DNA from: Sphingobacteriales bacterium
GTDB lineage: Bacteria; Bacteroidota; Bacteroidia; AKYH767-A; OLB10
Assembly: GCA_021299095.1 (NCBI GenBank)
Contig: JAJTFW010000018.1
Location: 1-36,090, forward strand
Length of the DNA: 36,090 bases
Direction: 5' to 3'
The notes below the pieces were generated by a model. The model had not been told where the DNA came from. It ran no database searches and saw only the letters and a program-made list of their open reading frames with translations. The position numbers were made by a program, and so were the translations under genes. Of the stretch, positions 16,466-25,716 are shown in pieces. The number at the start of each line of letters is the position of its first letter. Positions within the stretch are counted from its first letter, which is position 1.

Positions 16466-19400
16466 TTGCTTGAAATTGTATGAGGTAAAGGAAGAGAGTG
16501 AAACGGGCAGTTTACTCCAGGTCTCAAGCGAGTTCCTGTGACGGACAACAATATAGACACTCGAACCGTTCAGCGCAGCCGGTAAACTCAAACTCACTTG
16601 TCCGCTGAGGTTCATAATACCTGTCCCTGTAAATACAATGTTAAATGGCGAAACAGATTGCCTGAGTTGTACTGTGATCGAATCGCTTTGTGTTGAACTC
16701 AACTGAGGAACCATATTGCCCCCGGAAACACGCAAGCCTTCGATAAGGGCCGTAACCTGTAAGGTCAAGTTATTGATCGGAAGGAAATTGTTTGTAGACA
16801 GCACAGTTCCGCAGGAGTTGGTGACACCGATTTTACCCAAAGCAGCACCCGTCGGTACGACTGCGGATAGTTGCGATGTTGAGATTACACTAAATGCTGC
16901 AGCAGGAGTTCCATTGAATGCAACGGCTGTAACACCTGTAAAACCACTCCCGTTCACTATTATCGTTGTACCCGGAGTACCAGAGGATGGACTAAACGAG
17001 CTGATGGTTGGTGTTGCGTTTACTGTTACTATGCGAGAGCCGGAAGTGGTACCGCAAGCACTTGACAGTGTTACGAGTACATTCCCGGAAACCGATGTGG
17101 CTCCCCAGGTGGTTGAGATACTATTGGTGCCCTGACCAGAGGTGATAGTGACTCCTGAGGGAACAGTCCAAGTATAATTGACACCAGCTTGAATCGTTGT
17201 ACTATACACCACACCCGACTGTCCCTTGCAAACCGTTGCTGAACCGCTTACTGTTGGACCCGTCGGTGCAGTCTCGACCAATACCCCCAATGTTGCTGTC
17301 CGATTTCCACATGCGTTTGAAAGTATGACACCAACATTTCCAGATACCGCACTGGAAGACCAAGTCGTGGTAATGCTGTTCGTCCCCTGACCACCTGTAA
17401 TCGTCACTCCGGTGGGAACAGTCCAAGAATAGTTGACTCCGGCTTGAGAAGAAACAGTATACACCACAGCAGTGCTGCCGACACATACGCTATCCGTTCC
17501 GATTATAACTGGAACGGAGGGTGCCGAATTGAACGTCAGTGTTACCGGTACAGCAGTTTGAGAACATGTATACGACTGAAAAGGGAAGGAAATCGTCCAG
17601 CTTACAATACGCCCGGTGTCCGTTGACGCACGATCATATGCCCAAAGCTTCCATGTTCCGTTGGGATTCACCAATCCATTCCCGATTGAATTGAATGTTG
17701 TTATTCCCGTTGTTACACCCGTGCAGCCAGTCACTGTGAACGCGGCATTCCAAGGTTTATATAAGGAAGTGTATGGTGCACCTGTTGTTGGTAGAATAAC
17801 CGAGCCTGAATCGGCAAAGACCGTATTGGTAAAATTATCACCACTATTGTTGGCATTTCCTGTTTGATCACTTAGTCCAAGTTTCACACCGGATGGAGTC
17901 TCAAGAAAAAGATCCAAATCGCCGACCCACGTATGCGTAAGACTGTTTATTTTGACGAATATACCGGAAGAACGAACCGGATTATTGTATCCACTGACAA
18001 CAACTGAGGTAGACGATCCCGTACACGAGTTATCTGGAATGGCTGCAGATGTCGTACTCGAGAACGATTGAGCGCCAACACTCGTGAATGTGGCAACCAC
18101 ATCGTAGCTGCCCGACTGCCATGCTTTGTAACTCGTACCGGTAGCGCCAGTAATGTTGACACCGTTTCTTCTCCATTGGAAGTTGGTACCAGCCTGTGCA
18201 GGGACAGTAAGCGTGATCGAATCCGGAATGCATGCACTAGCTGCTGGAGAAACCGCAATGACAGGAACTACCGGAGCTGATTGGATGTTAACGGAAAGAC
18301 TCGAAGAACTTCCTGATCCACAGGAGTTGGTACCTGCAACACCAAGCGATCCACCTGCGGAGCCGAATGTGACCGTAATCGAATTGGTTCCACTCCCGGA
18401 TGTAATACTTGCTCCTGAAGGTAAAGTCCAGGTGTAGGTACTGGCATTGCTGATCGGTCCAACACTGTAAACATTACCAGTACTTCCTGGGCAGGGATTG
18501 GCCGGCCCTGTGATTACTCCGGCAGCACCTGGCAATGGGTTGACCGTTACCGTGTATGCCGTAGAGGCAGCGCCCGTACTACATGGGTTGGACGGAGTTA
18601 CCGTAATTGAGCCGGATACCGCAGAAGCGGAAGTGCTTACCGTAATTGAATTTGTACCTGAATTAGCTGTGATACTGAAGCCAGTGGGCAGTGTCCACGC
18701 ATAGGTGGTTGCATTACTAACAGCAGGGACAGAATAAACAATACTCCCTTGACCCTGACAAACTGAAGCAGAGCCAGAAATCACTCCCGTACTACCGATT
18801 GTTTGAAAGATGCTGAGGTTTGTTCCGTTGTTACTTCCGGTAATGGCAGGATTTGAAGCAATTACACGAATCCGATAACCAGTACCCTGAGCCGTTCCAG
18901 CTGGAATGGTGCATGAGATCGCTCCTGAAGATGCAGTAGAACTCAGGGTTCCGATGGTGACAGGCGAAGTAAAACTGCCGGCTGAAGAAGACAACTGCGC
19001 GGTATAGGTATTTCCACTGTTTGCGCTGCCATCGCCACTAAAACCAACACTTAGTGTTTGACCTGCACAAAGGTTGGAACTAGCAAGTGCATTTGTATTC
19101 AATACGGTGAGAACTCCAGATCCCGACTGGATAGTAAAGTTCGTATTTGAAATATCGAAAAAGATATTTCCGACGGCACGAATCCGCACACGTGCCTGGG
19201 TTGTCAGGTTGGCCGGTACTGAAATCGTTTCTGATCCGTCGTTGGGGGTAGTCGCCAACAAGGTGATTGGAAATGTATTTCCTCCATTGGTAGATAGTTC
19301 GATTGCCACATTCGCACAATTGATCGGACTCAGATTAGTTGACGAAACATCCCAAGTAACGGTAGTGGTTGATCCGGAAAACCAGGTTACTGCGGTATTG

Positions 19401-21100
19401 GGAGCAGTAACACGGAAAGGAGTTGTGGTGTTGATTACAGTCACCTTGACCGTATCGTCGATGTGCATCACACCGCCCCCGCCTACCCGGTTATCGCGAA
19501 CTGTAACACGGAAGAACATGGAACGGGCGTAGGATGGCAACAATTCGCCTATGGTGGTCGTGTTTGCCAAAATATCGGACAACTTCGGAAAGGTCCTGCT
19601 ACCGGTACTTACAGGAGGAAATGGACGAAACAATGGCGCATTGCCGCTGGGGGCATTCCATGTACCTGCAGCTCCCAAATCATACTCCTCCCAACTGTAA
19701 GTTATGGCGTCACCATTCGCATCTGATCCGGTGGCATTTAATTCGAAGGGCGTTTGAAACGGTATTGTATATGCCAATCCGGCGGGAGTCGCTGTCGGCG
19801 GCGTATTACCGTTAGCTGTAGTTGTCGGACACGTATTACCACTTCCCGTTGTGATATAATTAACGATTTGGTCAAAACTGTGCGTATGGAAATAAGCGAT
19901 ACTGTTGGGTGCAAGATTATCAGCCCCACAAATACCGGCATACGCCATAATCGTAATCCCGCTGCCGGGCTCATAGGCGGAACCTGCAGACCGGTTACCG
20001 CCGCTGCAGGAGCCAGTAGCGCTGTTAAAGGTGTGTTGGCCACCGAATTGATGACCAATTTCATGGGCGACGTAATCCACATCAAACGCGTCACCGACAG
20101 GACTGCCTGATCCGGTGACTCCACCTGCCTTGTTGGAGGTACAGGGCACTCCCAAATAAGCAACACCTCCACCACCCGTACTGAATACGTGACCTATATC
20201 GAAGTTCGCCGAACCGATTACAGAATTGCAATTCGTAATGTTCTCACCAAGCATGGTTGATCCATTGTTGTTGGTGTAGGGATCTGTTGAGCCGTTCGTG
20301 TAGATAATCAGGGTATCGTTCGGAATGAGTGTCATTCGTACTGCAACTTCTTTCTCGTAAATCCCATTCACCCTATTCATCGAAACAACGATTGCTGCCA
20401 GAGCACTGGACTTGGTTCCGCCGTGGAAAGCGGTGTACTCACCCGTAGCGGCCATTGCAATCCTGTAGTTACGCAATTGGGTACCGTGTGTTCGAAGCAC
20501 AGAACCTCCGGCTCCACCGGATTTCAATTTCTGCTTGATTTCCTTGTACAATTCCTGATCATCCGTTGAACATTCAAATGGACGGTTTGGACGGAAATCA
20601 CCTTTATAATAAACAATGTGATTTATCCGATCCCCTTGGTTCAGTGGATCCATATACACATCTCCCCGAGGTGAAAGCACCATCACATGTAAACCATGTT
20701 CAGTAATGCTCAACCGCACTATTTCATCGGCATGTTCGACGCCCTGGCCTGTGTATGTTTTTATTGTTGGGTATGCCGCAGCCAGAACCGGATGCATCAC
20801 CTCGGTTTCGACTATCCGAAAAGCGGAATTCGTACCGTCAGGCATCGGAAGATTCAAGACGACATTACTCTGTTGGATTGGCAGCGCAAACTCTGAAGGG
20901 GCAGCTTTAAGCTTGTCCGCCAGTGCTGCCATATCCACATTGAACGCCCGAAAGTGATCCGGCCAGGCATATCGGACACCAGGATTTTGATAGCGTGCCT
21001 GAGACCATTCATTGAACACGGACCCGGACTTTTCCTGAGCAATCGTCGATGTGACAATATTAAACAGGACAAGCCCAAGCAATAGAAGGCGCTGTGACAT
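16463..21100 (-). CDS. Large secreted reprolysin-like zinc metalloprotease with Ig/PKD-like repeats and P-domain
   Basis: This 1545-residue secreted protein starts at the ATG at 21100, with signal peptide MSQRLLLLGLVLFNIVTSTI. A propeptide-like region (about 25-200) precedes a metzincin domain. The zinc motif HEIGHQFGGQH is at 346-356, and the Met-turn ITIMAYAGICG near 385-395, as in M12B reprolysins. A cadherin/Ig-like region follows, then tandem PKD-like modules of about 85 residues (each with VCxGxxxxVYxV, WTxPxGxxIT and GTNSIT). A proprotein-convertase P-domain (ISFPFQS end), two further PKD-like modules and an IPT/TIG-like module (ISSFSPSSGTPGTTIIVNGS) come next. The C-terminal strand module ends VRHRNSLETWSKLPVSLSSF. 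It probably degrades external protein. The end looks shorter than in relatives; no ordinary type A T9SS signal is seen. Confidence 0.88.
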   Translation of the reverse strand: MSQRLLLLGLVLFNIVTSTIAQEKSGSVFNEWSQARYQNPGVRYAWPDHFRAFNVDMAALADKLKAAPSEFALPIQQSNVVLNLPMPDGTNSAFRIVETEVMHPVLAAAYPTIKTYTGQGVEHADEIVRLSITEHGLHVMVLSPRGDVYMDPLNQGDRINHIVYYKGDFRPNRPFECSTDDQELYKEIKQKLKSGGAGGSVLRTHGTQLRNYRIAMAATGEYTAFHGGTKSSALAAIVVSMNRVNGIYEKEVAVRMTLIPNDTLIIYTNGSTDPYTNNNGSTMLGENITNCNSVIGSANFDIGHVFSTGGGGVAYLGVPCTSNKAGGVTGSGSPVGDAFDVDYVAHEIGHQFGGQHTFNSATGSCSGGNRSAGSAYEPGSGITIMAYAGICGADNLAPNSIAYFHTHSFDQIVNYITTGSGNTCPTTTANGNTPPTATPAGLAYTIPFQTPFELNATGSDANGDAITYSWEEYDLGAAGTWNAPSGNAPLFRPFPPVSTGSRTFPKLSDILANTTTIGELLPSYARSMFFRVTVRDNRVGGGGVMHIDDTVKVTVINTTTPFRVTAPNTAVTWFSGSTTTVTWDVSSTNLSPINCANVAIELSTNGGNTFPITLLATTPNDGSETISVPANLTTQARVRIRAVGNIFFDISNTNFTIQSGSGVLTVLNTNALASSNLCAGQTLSVGFSGDGSANSGNTYTAQLSSSAGSFTSPVTIGTLSSTASSGAISCTIPAGTAQGTGYRIRVIASNPAITGSNNGTNLSIFQTIGSTGVISGSASVCQGQGSIVYSVPAVSNATTYAWTLPTGFSITANSGTNSITVSTSASAVSGSITVTPSNPCSTGAASTAYTVTVNPLPGAAGVITGPANPCPGSTGNVYSVGPISNASTYTWTLPSGASITSGSGTNSITVTFGSAGGSLGVAGTNSCGSGSSSSLSVNIQSAPVVPVIAVSPAASACIPDSITLTVPAQAGTNFQWRRNGVNITGATGTSYKAWQSGSYDVVATFTSVGAQSFSSTTSAAIPDNSCTGSSTSVVVSGYNNPVRSSGIFVKINSLTHTWVGDLDLFLETPSGVKLGLSDQTGNANNSGDNFTNTVFADSGSVILPTTGAPYTSLYKPWNAAFTVTGCTGVTTGITTFNSIGNGLVNPNGTWKLWAYDRASTDTGRIVSWTISFPFQSYTCSQTAVPVTLTFNSAPSVPVIIGTDSVCVGSTAVVYTVSSQAGVNYSWTVPTGVTITGGQGTNSITTTWSSSAVSGNVGVILSNACGNRTATLGVLVETAPTGPTVSGSATVCKGQSGVVYSTTIQAGVNYTWTVPSGVTITSGQGTNSISTTWGATSVSGNVLVTLSSACGTTSGSRIVTVNATPTISSFSPSSGTPGTTIIVNGSGFTGVTAVAFNGTPAAAFSVISTSQLSAVVPTGAALGKIGVTNSCGTVLSTNNFLPINNLTLQVTALIEGLRVSGGNMVPQLSSTQSDSITVQLRQSVSPFNIVFTGTGIMNLSGQVSLSLPAALNGSSVYIVVRHRNSLETWSKLPVSLSSFTSYNFKQ

Positions 21101-21102
21101 TT

Positions 21103-21110
21103 TCAAGATA
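21103..21110 (-). promoter_or_regulatory. -7-like box 2 nt from the metalloprotease ATG
   Basis: The minus strand reads TATCTTGA, two differences from TAnnTTTG, ending 2 nt before the ATG at 21100. If used, transcription would begin inside the first codons, so this is a weaker case than the others and may be coincidence. Confidence 0.25.
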
Positions 21111-21464
21111 GAAGAAGCACCTGCAATTTCGGAAAAACCAACACCAATTACACCATTCCATGTTACAAATCTTTCAATTGCATAATACTGATTATCAGTT
21201 AAATAAATACTTTATGGTGAAATCAACCATCAGCCAAAGAAGAATCGCGTTAAAAGGGCCGAAAATCCAGGGTTTTGGTGTACTCAAACTGTATTTAAAT
21301 ACTTGAAAAATGAATACTAACGGTAAGAATATACGAATATTGAAAATTGATACTGAATTTGAATTCAATGATTACCCCAAACGAAATTCGGCTAACAGAA
21401 AAACAGCAAATGACATCTCAAAAAACGAGACCTGATTTTTCGATGTAAAATTCGAATTTTTCGT
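21111..21464. other. AT-rich divergent intergenic region with several palindromes
   Basis: About 350 bp without a credible gene, clearly richer in A+T than its neighbours, between the metalloprotease gene and the glycan operon. It contains three perfect or near-perfect palindromes: ACTGATTATCAGT (21187-21199), GTATTTAAATAC (21291-21302) and AAAATTCGAATTTT (21447-21460). The last abuts the GT2 promoter. A short open frame on the minus strand reaching in from the GT2 gene has no recognisable features. Confidence 0.6.
21447..21460. promoter_or_regulatory. 14-bp perfect palindrome next to the glycan-operon promoter
   Basis: AAAATTCGAATTTT is self-complementary and ends 4 bp before the TACCTTTA -7 box. 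Its position suits an operator, but no cognate regulator is visible nearby. Confidence 0.35.
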
Positions 21465-21472
21465 TACCTTTA
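21465..21472 (+). promoter_or_regulatory. -7 box 4 nt from the GT2 GTG start
   Basis: TACCTTTA, one mismatch from TAnnTTTG, then ACCT, then GTG at 21477. It has the same 4-nt spacing seen for rnpB, rocD and the M61 gene, which supports this GTG as the true start and a leaderless mRNA. Confidence 0.5.
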
Positions 21473-21476
21473 ACCT

Positions 21477-22415
21477 GTGAAGGTTTCCATCCTCATACCA
21501 CTTTACAACGATTGGGAATCGGGTGCAGAACTTATCGGTCGGATTCGTTCGGTGATGTCGTCGATTGCTTGCGAGGAATTCAGGTGTTTCATCGTAGACG
21601 ATGCCTCCACAGCAAACTGCCCAGAAAGCCTGAAACATCATTTCGGGGATGTTGAGATCATCCGATTAAACCGCAATGTAGGACATCAACGGGCCATCAC
21701 CATTGGACTTTGCCATCTAAGCGCGCATCATACTCCGGACCATGTGGTCGTGATGGACGGAGATGGCGAGGACAAGCCTGAGGATATCCCCCTTTTACTC
21801 GAAGAATCCGCGAAAAAAAACGGACACATCATTTTTGGACAGCGTAAAAAACGATTTGAAAGTTCCACATTCAGGTTATTCTACGCCGCTTACAAATCTG
21901 TCTTCCGAATCCTGACCGGAAAAACCATTTCCTTCGGGAATTTCTGCGCTATTCCATTCTCGCGTCTACAGGACCTTGTCTTCGTCCCCGACTTGTGGAA
22001 TCATTTCTCCGGCGGAATTATCCGAACAGGCATCCCCTACAGCACGCTTTCACTTGACCGGGGAAAGCGCTACCGTGGAGAATCAAAAATGAACTTTGTT
22101 TCGCTTGTACTTCACGGACTCGGTGCCATATCTGTTCACACCGACACACTAGCAGTACGAATGCTATTGTCAAGCCTCATCATGATATGTCTCTTATCTA
22201 TCGGCATCATCGTTGTTGCAGGCATACGCTTTTTCACTCCATTGGCGATCCCCGGATGGGCCTCATTTGTTGTAATTGGACTTCTGATACTTATTTTTCA
22301 AGCCTTTCTGATTTCCCTGCTTTTGGTATTTAATGTACTGAACTACCGTACTCAACGGCATATCATTCCGGCGCTCGAATACACAAATTTCATTCGTTCT
22401 ATTGCAAAATGGTAA
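21477..22415 (+). CDS. Family 2 glycosyltransferase with C-terminal membrane helices
   Basis: This 312-residue GT-A glycosyltransferase resembles dolichol/polyprenyl-phosphate sugar synthases (DPM1/GtrB group). It starts with GTG at 21477 (MKVSILIPLYNDWESG). The nucleotide-binding FIVDDAST is at about 41-48, the metal-binding DGDGEDKPEDI at about 88-98, and the acceptor-region RGKRYRGESKMN at about 198-209. Two membrane helices span about 228-255 and 260-290. It probably transfers a sugar from a nucleotide donor to a lipid carrier at the inner membrane. It is first in a tight operon: its stop codon overlaps the next gene's start by 7 bp (ATGGTAA). Donor sugar unknown. Confidence 0.88.
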   Translation: MKVSILIPLYNDWESGAELIGRIRSVMSSIACEEFRCFIVDDASTANCPESLKHHFGDVEIIRLNRNVGHQRAITIGLCHLSAHHTPDHVVVMDGDGEDKPEDIPLLLEESAKKNGHIIFGQRKKRFESSTFRLFYAAYKSVFRILTGKTISFGNFCAIPFSRLQDLVFVPDLWNHFSGGIIRTGIPYSTLSLDRGKRYRGESKMNFVSLVLHGLGAISVHTDTLAVRMLLSSLIMICLLSIGIIVVAGIRFFTPLAIPGWASFVVIGLLILIFQAFLISLLLVFNVLNYRTQRHIIPALEYTNFIRSIAKW

Positions 22416-23116
22416 ACGCTGTTTACATAGGCACTGAATTGGATTTGTTTTCCAAAGCGAAAAACTGGAAGCAGTATTACGCCTCACAACTTGGCTCTTA
22501 CATACTGGGAGATGTACTCGAAGCAGGTGCAGGAATCGGCGAAACAAGTGCTTTTCTAATGGAAGCAGGAAACCCAAGGAACTGGACATGCCTTGAACCC
22601 GACTCCGCCCTAAGTAAATCCATTGCAGATAAAGCCGGCCGGGGAATGTTTCCAATTCAGCCAGCGCTTATCACGGGCACGATAGCTGATATAGCATCAG
22701 AAAAGACGTTCGATACAATCGTTTACATCGACGTCATCGAACACATCGAAAACGACCAATCGGAATTGGAGCGGGCTAAAATGCACCTCAAGCCGGGAGG
22801 CCATTTGATCATTTTAGTGCCAGCTCACAATTTTCTCTTCAGTCCTTTCGATAAGGCCATCGGACATTTTCGCCGATACAACAGAAAGCGACTTATTCAA
22901 GCTATTCCAGCGGGAATGACAAAGGTTGACCTTCGTTATCTTGACTCAGTTGGAATGGCGTTATCACTGGCCAATCGTTTTGTACTTCGAAGCAAAAATC
23001 CCAACGCTCGTCAAATCCATTTTTGGGATCGCTTCATTGTCCCGCTATCACGAATTATCGATCCAGTCACTGGATTCGGTCTTGGAAAAACACTGATTGG
23101 CATATGGAGGGCTTGA
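22409..23116 (+). CDS. Class I SAM-dependent methyltransferase
   Basis: This 235-residue Rossmann-fold methyltransferase has SAM motif I LEAGAGIGETSAF at about 34-46, an acidic end of the second strand (CLEPDSAL), motif IV FDTIVYIDVIEHIEND near 105-120, and HLKPGGHLIILVPAHNFLFS near 127-146. The IDVIEHIE and PGGHLIILVPA signatures are typical of small-molecule and sugar-lipid methyltransferases in cell-surface clusters. It sits between two glycosyltransferases with overlapping codons on both sides, so it probably modifies the same glycan or lipid-linked intermediate. The acceptor is not identifiable. Confidence 0.87.
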   Translation: MVNAVYIGTELDLFSKAKNWKQYYASQLGSYILGDVLEAGAGIGETSAFLMEAGNPRNWTCLEPDSALSKSIADKAGRGMFPIQPALITGTIADIASEKTFDTIVYIDVIEHIENDQSELERAKMHLKPGGHLIILVPAHNFLFSPFDKAIGHFRRYNRKRLIQAIPAGMTKVDLRYLDSVGMALSLANRFVLRSKNPNARQIHFWDRFIVPLSRIIDPVTGFGLGKTLIGIWRA

Positions 23117-24618
23117 ATCACTTGTTTTCTGGCAAAGGCAAAGCCGAACGCCTGCTTTTCGCCCTGTTGTTTGCGACGAGCCTGGTGATCCTTGGTCTTC
23201 GGGTTGTACTGGCCACATCCTACCTACCTGAAACCGGCGGCGTATCAATCAATGTGGTGTATGGTGTTGAACGAATTCTACATGGGGAAAACCTCTATGC
23301 TGATCCGGAAAAACCACCCTTCCCCATCATTCAATACATGCCATTGCACTTCAAGCTGGTTCAGTTATGCTGCAACTTGTTTATGATTGGCGAAAGCCCA
23401 TACTTGGTCAGTATGACCAATCGCTTCGTTTGTTTGGGTTTGGACATAATCTGCATGTCCGTAATCGCCATTTTCCTGATTCGCATCATTGGCTTGCGGG
23501 CCCTGTGGGGATGGATACTTGCTTTCATTTATTTCGTTTCACTTCCATCCATTGTATATGCCCGGGCCGACAACCTTTACCTGTTGTTTTTCACCCTTGC
23601 GACCTGCCTTATTCTGCGCTACCTTCTCCGTAAACCTGAAGCCATTGAACTAGAGGCCAAGAACTCCCTTCGCAACCTGTTTGGAGCTGGCACCCTGGCA
23701 GCCTTGGCATTGTTCACCAAACAAACCGGAATTTTTCTACCCTGCTTTGCTACCCTATACCTTTTAGCCATTGAATCGGACAAAAAAGCACCGGTTTATT
23801 TTCTCGGCGGCCTGGGTGTAACTTCTCTACTGCTGGTTTTCGTGGCGGATTCGGGTAGTTTACTCGAAATGAAATTGAATGTTGTCGATGGCCTGAAAAA
23901 TGGCATCAGCTTCAGCTGGTTCGCCGAAGTAATATTAAAAAACTACTTCCTGAAATATTCTTTTCTACTTGCCGCAGGATTCCTGATCGCTTTTCAGCTT
24001 CTCCAACACCAACACGACCGCAGTGCTTCACTGTTCATCGGTGGCGCCATGATGTTCTTTTTCTGCATGGCTAGCCTGGCCGCATTGAAAGCCGGCTCCG
24101 GATCGAATTACTACCTCGAATTCATAATCCTGCTTCTGCTTGGTGCGGGCGTCCTCCTTCGTCATAACCATGAACTGCCTGGACGCTTCACGCTTTATGC
24201 ATCTGCGCTACTGCCATTCTTCATGATTGCCTCTGCCAATGATAAAGGCTGGGGAGATTTAAAAAAGATGGAAGCCGCAAAATCAATGTACAAAGAATGC
24301 GAGATGGCTGCAGAATATATCCGTCCGCGACTAAGCAAGGACGAATGGGTACTTACTGACTTTCATAAAGAAAACCATTTGAATCTAATGTTGTGCGACA
24401 AAGCACTATTCCCATGCAGGGAGGTCGCTGTTGACTTCACATGGCCAAAAGGTGTTTTTAACTTCAACGCATTTGGCCGACTTCACAAAGAGGGAAAAAT
24501 CCGATATTATGTTTGCAGTAATGGGAATTTTCCGACGTCACTTCTGAATGTGTCCATGACGGGATTCGATCCGGACACGACGATCGGAACCATCCAGATT
24601 TACCGATACAATCAATAA
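23104..24618 (+). CDS. Multi-pass membrane glycosyltransferase-like protein (GT-C/ArnT-like)
   Basis: I choose the ATG at 23104 (MEGLNHLFSGKGKAERLLF), giving 504 residues and a 13-bp overlap with the methyltransferase gene; a longer start would lie deep inside that gene. About 10-12 hydrophobic segments span residues 17-385, and a soluble domain follows (about 390-504, KKMEAAKSMYKECEMAAEYI onward). The first loop has GVERILHGENLYADPEKPPF, like the G-NLY-DP motif after TM1 in polyprenyl-phosphate-sugar-dependent GT-C enzymes and DUF2029-like mannosyltransferases. The expected role is to transfer a lipid-linked sugar, plausibly one made by the upstream GT2 enzyme, on the periplasmic side. It converges on the sugar-phosphate transferase with a 4-bp gap. 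Confidence 0.78.
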   Translation: MEGLNHLFSGKGKAERLLFALLFATSLVILGLRVVLATSYLPETGGVSINVVYGVERILHGENLYADPEKPPFPIIQYMPLHFKLVQLCCNLFMIGESPYLVSMTNRFVCLGLDIICMSVIAIFLIRIIGLRALWGWILAFIYFVSLPSIVYARADNLYLLFFTLATCLILRYLLRKPEAIELEAKNSLRNLFGAGTLAALALFTKQTGIFLPCFATLYLLAIESDKKAPVYFLGGLGVTSLLLVFVADSGSLLEMKLNVVDGLKNGISFSWFAEVILKNYFLKYSFLLAAGFLIAFQLLQHQHDRSASLFIGGAMMFFFCMASLAALKAGSGSNYYLEFIILLLLGAGVLLRHNHELPGRFTLYASALLPFFMIASANDKGWGDLKKMEAAKSMYKECEMAAEYIRPRLSKDEWVLTDFHKENHLNLMLCDKALFPCREVAVDFTWPKGVFNFNAFGRLHKEGKIRYYVCSNGNFPTSLLNVSMTGFDPDTTIGTIQIYRYNQ

Positions 24619-24622
24619 CCGA

Positions 24623-25657
24623 TCAGTTACTTCGCGCTTTCTTTAGCAAGATGTTGCTACAGATGGAGAAAAAATAGCGTACATCGGTTGCGACCGGCTG
24701 TTTTTGATACGCATCCAAGTATTTCAACTCCGATGCGATGATCTCTTCCAGCGTTCGTGGCATGTCGAAGTAAAATGGAGGAAGTAGTCCGGGCTTAGAA
24801 TCGATTCTTTTCTCCTGGAGTTCGCGCGTGTACAAACTGTAGTAATGCTTACTTAACGGACGTACACCCACAATTTTGATGTCACCACGAATGAGGTTGA
24901 TCAACATAGGAAGTTCATCCAGCCACATCCTACGCATAAAACGACCCCAGGGTGTAACACGAAAGTCATTTGCAAACTTTCCACCCTCGGCTAATTTATT
25001 TTGCTCGTAGACGTATTCCTGCAGATGCTCGGCATAGGGATACATGGTCCTGAACTTGAAGACTCTGATCATTTCACCGTCCTTACCAACACGGTTCATG
25101 ACAAACAATGGACCATAGGAAGGTTTGACCTCACAACAAGGTTCAGCAACCTTTCGTCCGACAAAGAAGGTATTTCTACCAATCTCTTTGACCTCTACAA
25201 TTTTAAATCCGGAGGCAACCAATCGCCCAAGTGCCTCTGCTCTTGACATGACCCTATTCCGACCCATTGTGACCAAGAAGTAAACCAGTCGGAACACGGG
25301 AAGCCGGGGGAACACCCGCTTGAAGATGAAATCAATGCAATAATAGAGTTGGGCTAAACCCGGCACATATTTCCGGAAAATACGTTTCCGACGTTGGTCG
25401 TGTGATTCCAACACCCCGACATACATCCCACCTTCTGGAAGTTTAGCATTAATCAGTGCCTGAAACTGGTTAACGTATCGGATATCGTTGATGCGACGCA
25501 GGTTAACAATTGCCGACGTTTCCTCTTCTTCGAGACATTCAATATTGAATGGCGTAGCCGTACTCATCACCTTGGTGGATGATGACTTAAGATCAATGTA
25601 ACGGCCGAGAAAGTTTCTCAGCTCCGGCTGCATTTCTTTGATGAAGGCCTTTTTCAT
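24623..25657 (-). CDS. Bacterial sugar transferase (polyprenyl-phosphate sugar-1-phosphate transferase) with methyltransferase-like N-terminus
   Basis: This 344-residue protein starts at the ATG at 25657. The C-terminal half (about 185-344) is the bacterial sugar transferase domain of the WcaJ/PglC class. Conserved features are the catalytic FKFRTMYPYAE, VTPWGRFMRRMWLDELPMLI, the NLIRGDIKIVGVRPLSKHY block, and the KPGLLPPF loop. It attaches a sugar-1-phosphate to the undecaprenyl carrier, the first step of a surface polysaccharide. The multi-helix N-terminal region of WcaJ-type enzymes is absent. Instead, residues 45-175 (INDIRYVNQFQALINAKLPEGG, then MSRAEALGRLVASGFKIVEV) look like the distal half of a Rossmann methyltransferase, with one or two hydrophobic stretches near 105-125. 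It converges with the glycosyltransferase operon. Confidence 0.87.
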   Translation of the reverse strand: MKKAFIKEMQPELRNFLGRYIDLKSSSTKVMSTATPFNIECLEEEETSAIVNLRRINDIRYVNQFQALINAKLPEGGMYVGVLESHDQRRKRIFRKYVPGLAQLYYCIDFIFKRVFPRLPVFRLVYFLVTMGRNRVMSRAEALGRLVASGFKIVEVKEIGRNTFFVGRKVAEPCCEVKPSYGPLFVMNRVGKDGEMIRVFKFRTMYPYAEHLQEYVYEQNKLAEGGKFANDFRVTPWGRFMRRMWLDELPMLINLIRGDIKIVGVRPLSKHYYSLYTRELQEKRIDSKPGLLPPFYFDMPRTLEEIIASELKYLDAYQKQPVATDVRYFFSICSNILLKKARSN

Positions 25658-25716
25658 ACACAATTCGGCTGCACTACCAAGGAGGCGAATATGCCCCCTG
25701 GCTTCGCTGAATGAGC

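Noticed and set aside
16716-19532. Plus-strand open frames of 60-152 codons opposite the metalloprotease
   Set aside because: They mirror the repetitive Ser/Thr/Gly/Val-rich coding on the minus strand; no start signals or coherent domains.
23023-23103. 27-codon longer start of the membrane glycosyltransferase
   Set aside because: It would overlap the methyltransferase gene by 94 bp, and the extension is not hydrophobic or family-like.
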